64,000 nucleotides of DNA from Piper betle (lineage: Eukaryota; Streptophyta; Magnoliopsida; Piperales; Piperaceae). This document shows, piece after piece, positions 43,299-55,884 of this stretch (positions are counted from its first letter, which is position 1; every line of letters begins with the position of its first letter). The notes beneath the pieces are model-generated. The model had not been told where the DNA came from. It saw only the letters and a program-made list of their open reading frames with translations, and did not search any database. The stretch lies in the NCBI GenBank assembly GCA_033002965.1, contig JAURVB010012928.1, positions 1 to 64,000 of the forward strand, given 5' to 3'. A program made the translations under genes and the position numbers.

Positions 43299-46077
43299 TG
43301 TAACACCCCGTTTTGGCTCACCCATGAACCGACCCGGAAATGTCACCGGCAACTGAACCGTTCGCTAATCTACTAGATTCGATTAAGCCGACCAGGATCT
43401 ACTCTCGGCGTCTCAAGATGGAGGTGCAAATAATGCATGAATGGGAACGATTGGGTTCTAACGCGGTCCTACATGCATGTTATGATGTACAAGCAAAATA
43501 AGACAAAACAACAAATGAGAAACCAAAACAAAATATATACTATTTTATGAAAATACGATAACACATAACAATTTACCATGATATTAAATCATCATCTCAT
43601 TCGTTTTTACCCGAGCCGAGTCTGAACTCCAAGGCTCCCTACGCATTCATATTTATCAGTTCGTTTCATAACAAGTAATTCATTCAAGCAAACACATCGA
43701 AATTATCATTTACATAACAATAACACACCGTCATTATACGTTACACGCGGCAGGTACATGTGTGCTCGGTTCCGTGCTGCTCCTCCGCAGTCCCGACAGC
43801 TTTCATCGCTCGCATTCCTCACCTACATATATATAGAAAAACCGTCAGTAACGAGTGTTACCGGCCCGGAAAATAACTAATATCAATATGGCACAGGAGA
43901 GCAAACTCTCCTGTTGAATCAAAACCATATACTTCCTCAAGAACTCTCATCAGGGCACATACGGGAGCCGTCGCCTCGGCGTCACCCTCGGGTCGACAGC
44001 ATCCCCCTTTCTTCTCATTCTCATACCTTGGCCATTTCTCTATCGCTTCTCGCATCAAATTTCATTCCTTACCGCCCTCTGCACCTTCCATATTACTCCT
44101 GGCCTTGAGCACAAAGGCCGAGCACTCTCAGGCAGTCGCCTTCAGTACCCTTTGAACCACAAGTCTAGACATGCGCTGCATTGCAGTACCCGTAAACCTC
44201 CACACTTCTCCGGGTTTGAGGAACTCAAAGGTGGAGTTGTCCGGATCCTTCGGGAACGAAGTGGGTTCTCCCCAGCTCCAGAGCCCGCTCTTCCGAGCAC
44301 ACGCCCTATCTGAAGACGTGGCCGCAAGTACCCCTCATCCCATCTCTTACCGAAAACACGAAAACTATACATATATAGGCCTGGGTTGGGATTTATACAA
44401 TAGGCCCGAAGGCAACTTGATCTAGATCTGAAGTTCAAAAGCAAACTTGAGGGATCTCATCCTCGAGGGTTATTAATCCGAAATAAAACTGTTGGCTAAA
44501 TGGCCCGAGTTAAGTGGGATCCGATAAAACGCCACTTAACTCGTCCTGCACATGATAAATCAAATATACAATAGAGTAGCGTAAAACAGAGAACGAGTCC
44601 TAAACGGACCTGGTAGAAGCTCCAAACGGGTCCACGCGCCTAGGCGGCGAGCTCCTACACCGTACCTACACAATCAGGCTAAAAACTAATGCCCGCATGA
44701 TGAATCGCACATCCTATGGTATGCACACACAATCAACACAATCACGCATCAACCATCACACATCAACCTATATCAATTCTAGCAAGTCTACTTAGGCTAG
44801 TTTGCATTAGATCATGATCATTACCTAGTTACCCTAATTAGTTTCTTAGCCTCAATTTTTAACACCACTCAATCAAACAAATTTCATATTTTATCCTTAA
44901 TCAAATCTACATTTATATATATTATTATAACACACAATTCACCAATCCTAGCATGCAATTCTAATAATCAATACTTTCAAATAATTAAGTTAAAATAAAT
45001 TATACCTCGTGTCGTCAAAAATCGGCGACGGCTAGGGTTTTCGTTTCGTGGCTCGAAACTCGAATTCGGCACCTAGCGGCGTCCGAAGTCCGATCAGATT
45101 GGACCGGGTGCGTTTGGCGGATGATCCGGCAAATTTCCCACGAATCCAATTTTCTGGCGGTTTTCCGGCCAGTGTCGACAGTCTTTCGGCGGATTCCGAC
45201 GATTTCCGGCGATGATTCGGGACGGGGCAATCAGGGGGTCTATCGGCACCAGCTCGACGAGCTTGGTCCGATGGTGTTGTCAAACAATGTAGCCGGGGCG
45301 GCGATGGCCGTCAGCACGGCGTCGAAAATGGCGGATGGCAGCGTGCTCCGATCGAGCTGGCGACCGGCCTCGACGACGGTCGAGACGGAAATGTCGGCGA
45401 GCGAGGGGTAGTCGTCGGTCGCGCGCGTCGGCACGGCCGACTCGAAATCGGCCGGAGTGGTGACGGTCGAGGCGGCCGCGCACGCGTGGCACGCCGGCAG
45501 GGCACGGCACGGCAAGGCGGAGCGGCGTCGATCGGCGGCAGGGCGGCGTCGGTGGCGGCGGCGGCGACGGCAACACAAGCGGCGAGGGTTTTAGGAGGGT
45601 AAGTGTCGGGAGGGAGAAAAATACCCTCAATGGCAGTTTCGTAATTTAGTATTGACTCGATTCCTACTCGAGTCAAAATAATAACTAGTTCGTAATAAAT
45701 TCTAAAAAATCTAGAAAAATATGGAAAAATTCCATAAAATAAAAAAACACAACAACATCCAAATGACATGCTCTATAACTAATAACCCACCTGAATATGA
45801 TCCGACGCGTCCTAATTCGTCATTCGGCCCTAAAAATATTCTACGATAAAATAAAAATAACAATCAATACTGTATACCTCCATATACTTGATAACCCATT
45901 TTTCATCATCTTTTAGACGTTATCATCGTACACTTGAGCATACATGACCCTCATCGCTCATAACTCACAGCTGGCCTCAGCTCAGCTCGCGGTCCATGAA
46001 GCTGACTCGACTCGAACCAACGGTTGAACCGACTGGTTCACTCCCGTAAAACTCTGACTCAAGTCACGGGTTTTACA
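43299..46077 (-). mobile_element. complete solo LTR, copy C (2.8 kb)
   Basis: On the plus strand it starts TGTAACACCCCG and ends GGGTTTTACA, the reverse complement of copies A and B. A perfect 5-base duplication AATAT flanks it (43294-43298 and 46078-46082). It carries the same internal landmarks as the other copies: CCTCGAGGGTTATTAATCCG (44462-44481), a GC-rich block (45010-45600) and an ACTCGAGTCAAAATAATAAC module at about 45667. No coding domain. Confidence 0.9.
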
Positions 46078-46082
46078 AATAT

Positions 46083-46312
46083 CATACATACATACATAAT
46101 TATACATATTGTGTCAAAACACATAATGATACCACGTGTAGCCCGGAGAACTTAACCGAACATACAACGTACATAACCATATACATGTACTAAAATCTAG
46201 TCAACTATAACATGTCCGTATCATATATAAAAATATACATGTACCAGAATCTAGTTGACGATAATATACCTGTATCATATATAAGCATATACATGTACCA
46301 AAATCTAGTCGA
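46083..46312 (-). repeat. continuation of the gypsy remnant LTR with ~52-bp tandem repeats
   Basis: The sequence interrupted by copy C resumes here. About 2.6 units of ATATACATGTAC[T/C]A[A/G]AATCTAGT.. lie at 46170-46312, corresponding to the block at 42176-42310. Confidence 0.6.
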
Positions 46313-48107
46313 GGCTAGCCACACTATCACCTTGTTCCCCAAATGGCATGCCACCCACTGTGGGGCCATGTGTGCGGGGAATAAGGATAGGATAAATTAA
46401 ATATATTTTTTTAAAAATAACCTAGTCGACAACAAAGCAAACATCGAATAAAACAACAGGTTTTTTCACCTGTGGCCGAATCCACCCACGTGTAGTGTCA
46501 CGGGAGTGATTGCAGGGCGCCCAGGGAGCTAGGGTTTGGCGGTTGTTCCTAGTCTTCCCGAGTCCGGAGTAGGCGGTGGATTCTGCCTGTGTGGTGAAAC
46601 AACTTACCAAGTGCCGATGCGAGTTGTGGTTGCAGGCAAGAAGGGGCTGAGGTTGAATGAAGGACCGAGACTTGGTGCCGGGAGGTGTAGCAGGTGCGTC
46701 GACAGCGTGTGCGAGCATGGCGCTACATGGTGCCGAGGAAACCTCAAGTTGGTTCGAGGGCAGTTGCGTGACCAGCAGCTGTGGACGAGCAGCGTGCCGA
46801 GCATGGGTGGAGCGAGGTCGGTAGAATGACCGAGCGTGCCTGTGTGAAGTGCCGAGCATGTGCGTGATTTGGGTCGAGCGGTGTCGAGACCCATGGTCGG
46901 GCGCGATCAGCGTGATCGAGTGGCGCGACGAAGTCTGGTGGCAGCCTGGAGCGAGCAGCGCACCGAGCGGGTTCGGTGTGGGCGTGTTGCGGCGTGCCGA
47001 TGGTTGGGTCGCTCCAACTAGCGGCACTGGCGAGCAGCGCGCGCGAGCGTCGTCCAGCGGCGCGAGCGCGAGCGCGAACGCGAGCGCGGTGCGGGTTGCG
47101 CGCGCGCGTGCGGGCGCGAGCGAGATGGACGAGCGGGCGAGCGTGGGCGCGACCAGGAGCGAGCGATGCGTGCAGAGGTTGATGCACGAGCGAGCCGACA
47201 GCGGTACCGGTATTCAGACATGGTAGCGAGCCAGGTGGGTCGGTGAACCATGTTGCGGTACCAGGGTGCGCACAAGGGGCGAGGACTTGGCACAAAGGGG
47301 TTGATCGGGACTTGGCTCAAGGGTCGAACCAGCATGGTGCGACCAAGGAGCGGCATGTTTATCTACATGGTGGATTGCATGCTTATCTGCATGGTGGACG
47401 CCAGAACTGCAGATAGAGTTGAGGGAAGATATGGTGAATATATGATCTTCTCATGGACCAATAGGAGCGCGATGGTGACTCATTGGTGATAAACCTCAAA
47501 GCAGCCTTGGAGATAGACTCAAGCGAACCTGGACGTGATGCTGGGAGTGTGGAGGATCTCCAGAGGATATGGAATTATCCAGTAGCAGCCAACTCGGGTA
47601 TTTAATGAGGACGTCAGAGAATACAAAGGCATGAAGCAATTGTGGAAGCAATTGGCGAATTCCAGGAGTACGTGAGTTCCTTGTGGAGGGGAACAACTTG
47701 ATCGGGCAAGAAGACTTCAAGGTGCTGCTGCAGACTATTCGTGGAGTTCGAATAGGGGCATCTTGGTGGGCGACTGCTGTGGTGTTGGTCGGAGTCTGTC
47801 TTTAGGATCAGGTACGTCTCTGGTTGTTACAATCCCTGTTTGCATTCGATCGGTGCATGTGATTGAGAGGTTGATCAGGGGATCGACCTAGGGGTTGTAA
47901 GTGGGTCTCTTGCAGGGAGGTGAGAGGCTTGGTCGTGGGGTTGCATGTCCACGACCAGCAAGTAGTCAGGGGTGTGATTGCTTGTAAATCCTTTGTTCAA
48001 GATTGAAATAAAGGTTGGGTGGATTCCCGTAATTAGTAGTGTGATTGTCGAATTTGGTAACCAGGCGCTGGACTGTGATTCCGAGTCTAGTGCGTATCGG
48101 GTGTGGG
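46313..48107. other. unassigned GC-moderate repeat-like DNA, left part
   Basis: Unlike its neighbours, this block is GC-moderate to GC-rich with overlapping frames on both strands and no recognisable domain. It includes an alternating GCGCGAGC tract (about 47037-47120). Near 47985-48020 TTGTAAATCCTTTG and AATAAA resemble a retroelement transcript end, so it may be a copia-type LTR or an unclassified element. It was split by solo LTR B and resumes at 51020. Confidence 0.4.
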
Positions 48108-51019
48108 TGTAAAACCCATGATTCGAGTCAGGGTTTTATATTCAGAACCGGTCGGTTCGACCGTTATTTTTCGAGTTGAGTCAGTTTCAGGACACGTGTA
48201 CCGAGCCGATGCCAGTCGCGTGTATGAGCTATGAGGGTCATGCGTACCCAAGTATATGATGATAACGTCATGAACACAGCAGAACAGAATGAGTTATCAG
48301 GTATATGAGAGTATGCCAGTCATTTTTTTTATTATTTATATATATATTGGATCGTAGAATTAGTATTAGGCCGTTACCGCGTTAGGATGCGTTCGGGCAG
48401 TTTGGGTGGGTTATTAGTCATAGAGCATATCATTATGATTTTTTTTGTGTGTTGTTTGATTTTACGGGATTTTTCCCGATTTTTATGAATTTTTTTAGGA
48501 TTTAATATGACTTAGTTATTATACTTGACTCGAGCCGGAGACGAGTCAAGTCTTAATTACAAGATTGCCACCCAACCTTCCTTCTCCACCCCGACCCTTC
48601 CTCCCCCACGCCCAAACCCTAGCCGCCGCGCCGCCCCTGTTCGCGCGCCACCGCCGCCACGGCCGACGCCGCCTGGCCGTCGATCGACGCCGCCCAGCCC
48701 GGCCACGGCGTCGCCCTGCCGCCCCGACCAGGCCCGGCCACGAACTGGCCGCCGCGACGCGAGGAACCACCGCGGTGACGCAACGCTTGCGTCGCCGATC
48801 GCGCCGCCGCCGACCGCCGCCACCACGATCAAGTGGTCGGCTCGTCGTCCTCGACCCCTCAGCTGCCTTTCCCGACCGGAACGGAGGCCGTCGCCACCGT
48901 GGCCGGCCGGATCTAGCGACCCATCGCCGCCGGCTCTGTTTTGCCGTTTTCCGGCGAGCCGCCGCCTCCATTGGCCACGCTGAGGTCATAGATGAGTCGG
49001 GCTCGCCGAGCCGGTTCCGAGGGTACCCAACACGACCCCTTTCCGACCAGTAGACGCTGCCGGCGATTGTCGCCGGAAAACCACCGGAAGTCGCCGGAAA
49101 ACCGCCGGAAAATCGGAATTTCTGGGATTCCCGGAATTCACCGGATCTTCCGCGGGGCTCACCCAGTGGAGCCCGATCGAGCTTCGGACGCCGATGAGCG
49201 CCGAATTTGAGCTCCGAGACGCGCGACGGAACCTAGCCGTCGCCGATTGTCGACGACGAGAGGTATAATTACCTCCAATTTGATTATTTAAATTGATGAT
49301 TATTAGCATAGCATGATAGCATGGACCGATTATTTATCATGATAGTGCCTAATTTCTGATGAAGTAATGATTGTATGATTTGAGGAATTGTAATTGAATA
49401 GTAAGTGAGCTAATGAGATAGAATGAGTTGGAGCATGATAAGTGATCATGAGATAACTTAGAAAAACACAGTAAAATTGGTATGAATAGGACGAGTTAGG
49501 ATTATTTACTTTTATGATTATTTGATTGGTCATTGTGATGTATGATGATGGTGTTGTGTGTGATGTTATTGAGTTTGATGCATCATTTAGTTAGCGGGCG
49601 TTAGTATTTAGTTTTGATGTGTAGGTACGAAGTAGGAGCTCGCCGCCTAGGCGCGATGACACGGTTGGAGCTTCTACCAGGTCCGTTTAGGACTCGTCTT
49701 GTTTTACGCTCTTCCATTGTATGTTTATTTTATTATTGCAGGGCGGGTTAAGTGGCGTTTTATCGGATCCCACTTAACTCGGGCCATTTAATCGAATATT
49801 TCCGGATTAATAACCCCTCGAGGATGAGATCCCTCGAGGATGATTTCGAAAACAAGATCCACCACAAGTTGCCTTCGGGCCTATTATATGAATCCCTTCC
49901 CAGGCCTATATATATAGTTTTATCGAGTTTTCAGTGAGACGAGAGATGGAGAAACCGACTGCACGTACCATGCAGAGGATGCCGTGACAGTCAAAGCGGG
50001 CTCTGGATTAGTGCCAGCGGACTGTTCCATTCCCGAGGGATCCTGACAACTCCGCGTTTGAGTTCCTCACACCCGGAGAACGTGGAGGTTTACGGGTACT
50101 GTTTAGTACAGCGCATGTCCGGACTTGTGGTTCAAAGGGTACTAAAGGCGACTGCCTGAGAGTACTCGGCCTTCGTGCTCAAGGCCAGGAGAAATATGGA
50201 GGTAAGGAGAGGGCTTAGGATAAAGTTTCACGAGAAGTACTGAAAAAGAAGTGCTGAGAGTAGCACAGTACCAGCAGCAGCAGTAAGTTCGGGATGCTAC
50301 CGGGTCTGCAGCCCAGTGGCTCCTCAGTAGTGCCCTTCAGAGTGTTCTTGAGGAAGTATATGATTTTCTTTCAGATGAGAGTTTGCTCTCATAGCCAGTT
50401 TGTTATAGTTATTTTATTTTCCGGACCAGTAACGCTTGTTACTGACGTTTTTCTTATATATATGTAGGTGATAAGCACGAGATGGATGAGCCAGCTTGGA
50501 CGGAGGAGCAATGAGGTCTTGTGCACACACACATGTTAGATTTTTGAATGTTTAATATTGTATTATTATGTTATTATTTTGTGAATGACATGATTAAATG
50601 TTTGAGGCATGATGATGATACGAAATGAAATGATCACAGTAGCGCAGCAAAAGTATGATGGGTTAGGACCCAAGTTCCAGAAATCAGATTGTGTGTTAAT
50701 GAAATTATTGATATATGCTTATATACCTGTATAGATTATTTTGACAGGGTGGACCCTAATTGCACTTTTAGGGGAGACCCGGTCTGTTTTGATTTCAGAA
50801 TTTTGATCGTAACTGTATTGGTGTGTATTTTGAATTGCTTGTCATTCATGTAGTACCATGTTAGGATTTTGCATATTTATTCATTCATGATGGATCGTAT
50901 CTTCATCTTAAGACGCCGAGATTGGATCCACATGAGTTAGGTTCGGGTTAGCCGACCTAACCGGGGCCTGTAACATGCCGGTTTGGTTCACGAGCGTGAA
51001 CCGGATTTGGGGTGTTACA
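48108..51019 (+). mobile_element. complete solo LTR, copy B (2.9 kb)
   Basis: Starts TGTAAAACCC and ends GGGTGTTACA with a perfect 5-base duplication GTGGG (48103-48107 and 51020-51024). It contains a TTGACTCGAGCCGG..CGAGTCAAGTC palindrome at about 48524-48552, TTAATTACAAGATTGCCACC, a GC-rich segment starting AAACCCTAGCCGCC (48606 on), and CCCTCGAGGATGAGATCCCTCGAGG (about 49817-49841, written here only as a landmark position). Its last 520 bases match copy E at 1-562. The GC-rich open frames on both strands are compositional. Confidence 0.9.
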
Positions 51020-51501
51020 GTGGGTGACCGGTACTTGGGGCAGACATACTACGGTGCTTGGTGCGTGTGTCGCAGCGTGCCGCTGCATACGCTGGAACTT
51101 GGTGATCGGTACCGGTAGCAACACAAGTAGCGTTGTGGGCAGTTGGGTGCATGGTGCTAGCCGGGTGTACAAGTCTTCACGAGCGCGCCAACCTTCATCG
51201 TGCCGCGACAAATAGCGGTATCCGCGTGCGTGTGGAAGTAGGCTGGTGTTCCCAGGAGGGGAATACGCCGCACGGGCAGGGTTTTAGGTCGAAAAATTTT
51301 GGGCCATAAACAACCCCGTGACATGTAGCCAGATTTGTCAAATGATAGTGCCATTTTCTTTTCTTTTTTTTGGCCGCCAGTCATATCACCATGTGGCCAA
51401 CGTTTAGGCCACACATAGCTGAATTGGCCAAGGGTAGTCGGGGAGGAAGTGCATTTTTTTTAAACTCTAATTTGGATTGTCCTTGTAATTGGACCCCTTA
51501 G
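51020..51501. other. unassigned repeat-like DNA, right part
   Basis: Continuation of the block at 46313-48107 after the insertion of copy B. No domain recognised. Confidence 0.4.
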
Positions 51502-54439
51502 TGTAACACCCCGTTCCGGTTCACCCCTGAACCGACCCGGATGTGTCACCGGCGACCGAATCGTTCGCTAATCTACTTGATTCGGTTAAGCCGGCCCGGA
51601 TCTACTCTCAGCATCTGAGGACGGTGATGCAACATGCACAATATGAATGAGATGCTTGGGTTCTAATGTGGTCCTATATGCATGCTATGACGTGCAAATA
51701 ACATGAAGGAAAAGAATTAAACAAGAAAACAGTAATAAAATAATTATATTTTTAAAGAAAAACGGACAGACCTTCCCCTAATAGTGCAATAAGGGCCACC
51801 CTATCCACACATGCAATAATAATTTATCTACAATAATTCACAAAGCATGGTATTCGTCTTTACTCATCTCATCCGAGCTGAGCCGAAGCTCCAAGGCTCC
51901 ATATCTAACCTCACTCCCCATTTCCATGCATAACATTCTATTTCCACAATCAATCATATGCATTCTCAACATAAATACCAAGCCATTCACATGCATTACA
52001 AACAGTAGGTACATGTGTGCGCGATCCGTGCTCCTCCTCTGCGGTTCCGACAGCTTTCACTCTTCGTGATGATGCTCACCTACATATATATAAAAAAACC
52101 GTCAGTAACGAGCATTATCAGTCTAGAAAGTAACTAATATCAAACTGGCACAGGAGAGCTAACTCTCCTGTTGAAGAAAATCATTTACTTCCTCAAGAAC
52201 ACTCATAAGGGCCTCCGGGAGCCATCGACCTCAGTCAGTAGACCTCAGTCGGTAGTGTCCCCTATCTTTCTCTTTCTCGTTTTCATTCTCAACATGGCCA
52301 AAGCCTATCCCTCTGTGCGGGAAAATCATTTTCTCTTTTCTCATTCATCTCGCCCTCTACACCTTCCATATTACTCCTAGCCCTAAGCACAAGGGCCGGG
52401 TACTTTCGGGCATGCGCCTTAGGTACCCTTTTACACCACAAGTCCAGACATGCACTGCTTAACAGTACCCGTAAACCTCCACACTTCTCCGGGTTTGAGG
52501 AACTCAAAGGTGGAGTTGTCAGGATCCCTCAGTAATGGAGTGGGTTCTCCCCAGATCTCCAGAGCCTGCTTTGTCGAGCACACGCCCTATCTGAAGGCGT
52601 GGCCGTTGCTACCCGCACTCGTCCACTCACCAAAACACGAAAACATATATGTATAGGCGTGGGTAGGGATTTATAAAATAGGCCCGAAGGCAACTTGATC
52701 TGGATCTGAGTTCGAAAATGAACTCGAGGGATCTCATCCTCGAGGGTTATTAATCCGGATATCTACGTACGACTAGATGGCCCGTGCGGAGTGGGATACA
52801 ATAAATCCACCACTCGAAACGTCCACTTACCTGTTGAAAACAAAATGCGATAGAGTTTAGCGATCAAACTAGAAGCGAGTCCTAAATGGACCTAGTAGAA
52901 GCTCCAAACGGGTCCACGCGCTTAGGTGGCGAGCTCCTACACCGTACCTACACAATCAAGCTAAAAGCTAACGCCCGCATGATGAATCACACATCCTATA
53001 ACATGCACACACAATCAACACAATCACGCATCAATCATCACACATTCATCCTAAGTCAATTTTAGTGAGTTTTCAATCTACATTTCATGAAATTTGGGTA
53101 ATTAATTAGTTCACCTAATTAATTCCTTACATTTTCCATTTTAACACTCATCAATCAACCAATTTCATAATTTTTATTAAATTACACACAAACATACAGA
53201 CATGTCAAAAATACAAAAATTCATCTAATTATCTAGTCTAGCATGCTTCCCTAATAATTATAAAATTTAAGAATTTATGTCGAAGTAATTTATACTTCGC
53301 GTCGTTGAAAATCGGCGACAGCTAGGGTTTCCGTTTTGTGGCTCGAAACTCAAATTCGGCACCTAGCGGCGTCCGAAGTTTAATCAGATTCGACCGACTG
53401 TGTTCGGCGGATGATCCGGCGAATTTCCCACGAATCCAATTTTCCGGCGGTTCCGGTCGGTTTTCCGGCGAGTGTTGGCAGTTTTTCGGCGGATTCCGGC
53501 GATTTTCTGGCAATGATTCTGGACGGGGCAATCAGGGGGTCTATCGGCACCAGTTCGACGAACTTGGTCCGATGGTGGTGTCAAACAGGGTAGCCGGGGC
53601 GGCGATGACTGTCAACGGCGGCATCGAAAACGGGCGACGGCGATTGCGTGCTCCGATTGGGGCTACGGCCGGCCTCAATAGCGGTCGGGATGATGGGGGA
53701 AACGTCGGCGATGGCGAGAGGGTGAGACTAGTGGTCACAGCGGCGGCAATGACGACCTAACAGCGGCGGAATCCGGCTTGGACTGGCGACGGCCAAGGTG
53801 GCTTCGTGGCACCGCGGAGGCATGCCAGCAGGCGATCGGTGGTCGGGGTCTGTCGGGATGGCATGATGACGGCGAGGGGACGACAGGTGGTTGGTTTCGA
53901 CGGCGGGGCGGCAGTCAGCGACAAGGTCAGGGCGGCTAGGGTTTGGAGAAAAGAAAAGACGATCGGGGAAGATGAAGGGTGTGCGATGGCATTTTTGTAA
54001 ATTAAACTTGACTCGATTCCAACTCGAGTCAATAATAATAACTATCTCCTAATAGATTCTTAAAAAAAATCCATAAAAATTGGGAAAAATCCCGTAAAAT
54101 CAAACGAACACAGCAACATCCAAATGATATGTTCTATAACTAATAACCCACCCAAACTCACCTATATCGCGTCCTAATTTGTCATTCAGCCCTAAAAATA
54201 TTCTACGATTAAATAAAAATAACAATCAACATTGCATACCTCCATATGCTTGATAACCCATTTTTCATTATCTTTTTGACGTTATCATCGTATACTTGAG
54301 CATACATGACCCTCATCGCTCATAACTCATAGCTGGCCTCAATTCAGCTCGCGGTCCATGAAGCTAACTCGACTCGAACTGAAGGTTGAACCGACTGGTT
54401 CGCTCCCATAAAATTCTGACTCGAGTCACGGGTTTTACA
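51502..54439 (-). mobile_element. solo LTR, copy D (2.9 kb)
   Basis: Plus strand starts TGTAACACCCCG and ends GGGTTTTACA, collinear with copy C. Flanking pentamers are CTTAG (51497-51501) and CTCAA (54440-54444): three of five match and the two differences are transitions, compatible with an aged duplication or with recombination between elements. GC-rich block at about 53300-53960 and an ACTCGAGTCAATAATAATAA module near 54020. Confidence 0.85.
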
Positions 54440-54709
54440 CTCAAAGCCATGGTAGAAGAATAGTAGATTAATTTTATATGGACCTTAGTAATTTTAAGAA
54501 TAGTCATAGATAGATATAAAAATAAATAACAAAGGCATTTATTGATTTTCAACTCTATTTATTAATTTTAAAATTTTTATCTTAATTATCAAAGTAAGTA
54601 TAATAAAAAGACAAATTTTTATTAACCTCCTATTTGTGCACTTACTTTTTACACATATTAACCTCATTATTGGGACCCATTTAAAAGGTTGAAATTAGAT
54701 ATGCAACTC

Positions 54710-54712
<3 letters not shown>
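54440..54712. other. AT-rich spacer
   Basis: Nothing recognised between solo LTR D and the next microsatellite. Confidence 0.4.

Positions 54713-54744
<32 letters not shown>
54713..54744. repeat. (TA)n microsatellite, left flank of element 3
   Basis: Uninterrupted TA repeats directly before the inverted-repeat element. Confidence 0.9.
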
Positions 54745-54747
<3 letters not shown>

Positions 54748-55392
54748 TGGCTAGCTTGGGGGCGACTGCAGAAAAATTTCCTATGGTCGCCCCTAAGTTG
54801 GACCGTTTGATCATAAGGACGGTCTGGATCAACAGATCTTTAAAAAACACCTCCACTCCTCTTCCTCCCCCACCCCCTCCTCCCCGGCCATCACTTGCCG
54901 CTGCCGCCTCTGTTCTTATGATTAGACCAGCTGTCGCGCCCACGCCTTCGCCCTCGTCACCGTGCCCCTGCCCACCACCCCCGCCTGCGCTACCGCACCC
55001 CTTCCCGTTCTGCCCCTCACAACCCTACCCGCCGCGCTCCCTCGTGATCCGGCCTGCCCCTCGTGACGACGACGCACCCCCCCCCCCCCGCGTTGCCACG
55101 CCCATGCTTGCACCCAAGCTCGATGCGCCACCACCATTCCTCCTCGCTGTGCCCATGCCTGGTGGCAACGCATCAAGCGTGGGGAGGAGGTGAGGATAAA
55201 GTCATTGGAAATACAGACAGGGATGTGGGCACAGGTGCTGGCTGGGGAGCACGGCAGCGACGTGGACAGTAGTGGGAAGAGGAGGGGATGTTTTTTAGGA
55301 AAATAGATCTGGGCCGTCAAATTATATCTGACGGCTCAGATCGGGGCGACTGCAAGAAATTTTTCCTACAATCGCCCCCATGATATCTTTTT

Positions 55393-55394
<2 letters not shown>
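54745..55394. mobile_element. (TA)n-embedded MITE-like element 3, relative of element 2
   Basis: The left arm (TTGGGGGCGACTGCAGAAAA, ATTTCCTATGGTCGCCCC, then GGACCG..GATCATAAGGACGGTC) pairs with the reversed right arm (ATGGGGGCGATTGTAGGAAA, then CAGTCGCCCCGATCTGAGCC). The arms are about 55-100 bases and less alike than in element 2. The AAATTTCC.GGTCGCCCC core and the GATCATAAGGACGGT hairpin are shared with element 2 at 15711-16359. GC-rich, Pro-rich frames inside are compositional. Confidence 0.8.

Positions 55395-55429
<35 letters not shown>
55395..55429. repeat. (TA)n microsatellite, right flank of element 3
   Basis: TA repeats directly after the right arm of element 3. Confidence 0.9.
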
Positions 55430-55431
<2 letters not shown>

Positions 55432-55835
55432 TAACCGGTAGGTTTTGACCAAGTAGATATCTATAAGCTAATGTTTTCGAGCCAAACAACATAGATAGCA
55501 TATAATTAACAAAATTTCATGATTGACTTTATTTGACCACTTAAGCCAAATAATAGAAACTCTCATAAGATCATCAATTTTCTTATAATTTACCCAAAAT
55601 AAAAAATTACACGTGCTATACTATAAATCCTATTTTAAGATTTTAACATCAATTTTAAGTCTAACATGAGAAATATATATTAATGATAAGGCGAGAACTT
55701 GATAACTTAGGATTCCGTGGTTAGACCGTTATAAATGGATCAACGGTGATTGCACTTTTGCTTTACAAATCATCATTACCATTAATTCATATATAACACA
55801 CTAGAGCTAGGTTTTTAAGTTCTTAAATTCTCACC

Positions 55836-55884
<49 letters not shown>

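Noticed and set aside
45240..45769. Arg/Ala/Pro-rich frames of 96-152 codons
   Set aside because: Internal GC-rich block of solo LTR C; the same block in copies A, B and D does not keep one frame.
46422..47356. Frames of 96-201 codons on both strands
   Set aside because: No domain, both strands open, located in an unassigned repeat block; GC content explains them.
48525..49053. 150-160-codon frames on both strands
   Set aside because: GC-rich block of solo LTR B, with no recognisable motif.
43294..54444. Copies C and D as the two LTRs of one retrotransposon
   Set aside because: They share orientation, but copy C has its own perfect target-site duplication on both sides, so it is a separate solo LTR; the sequence between also lacks gag-pol.
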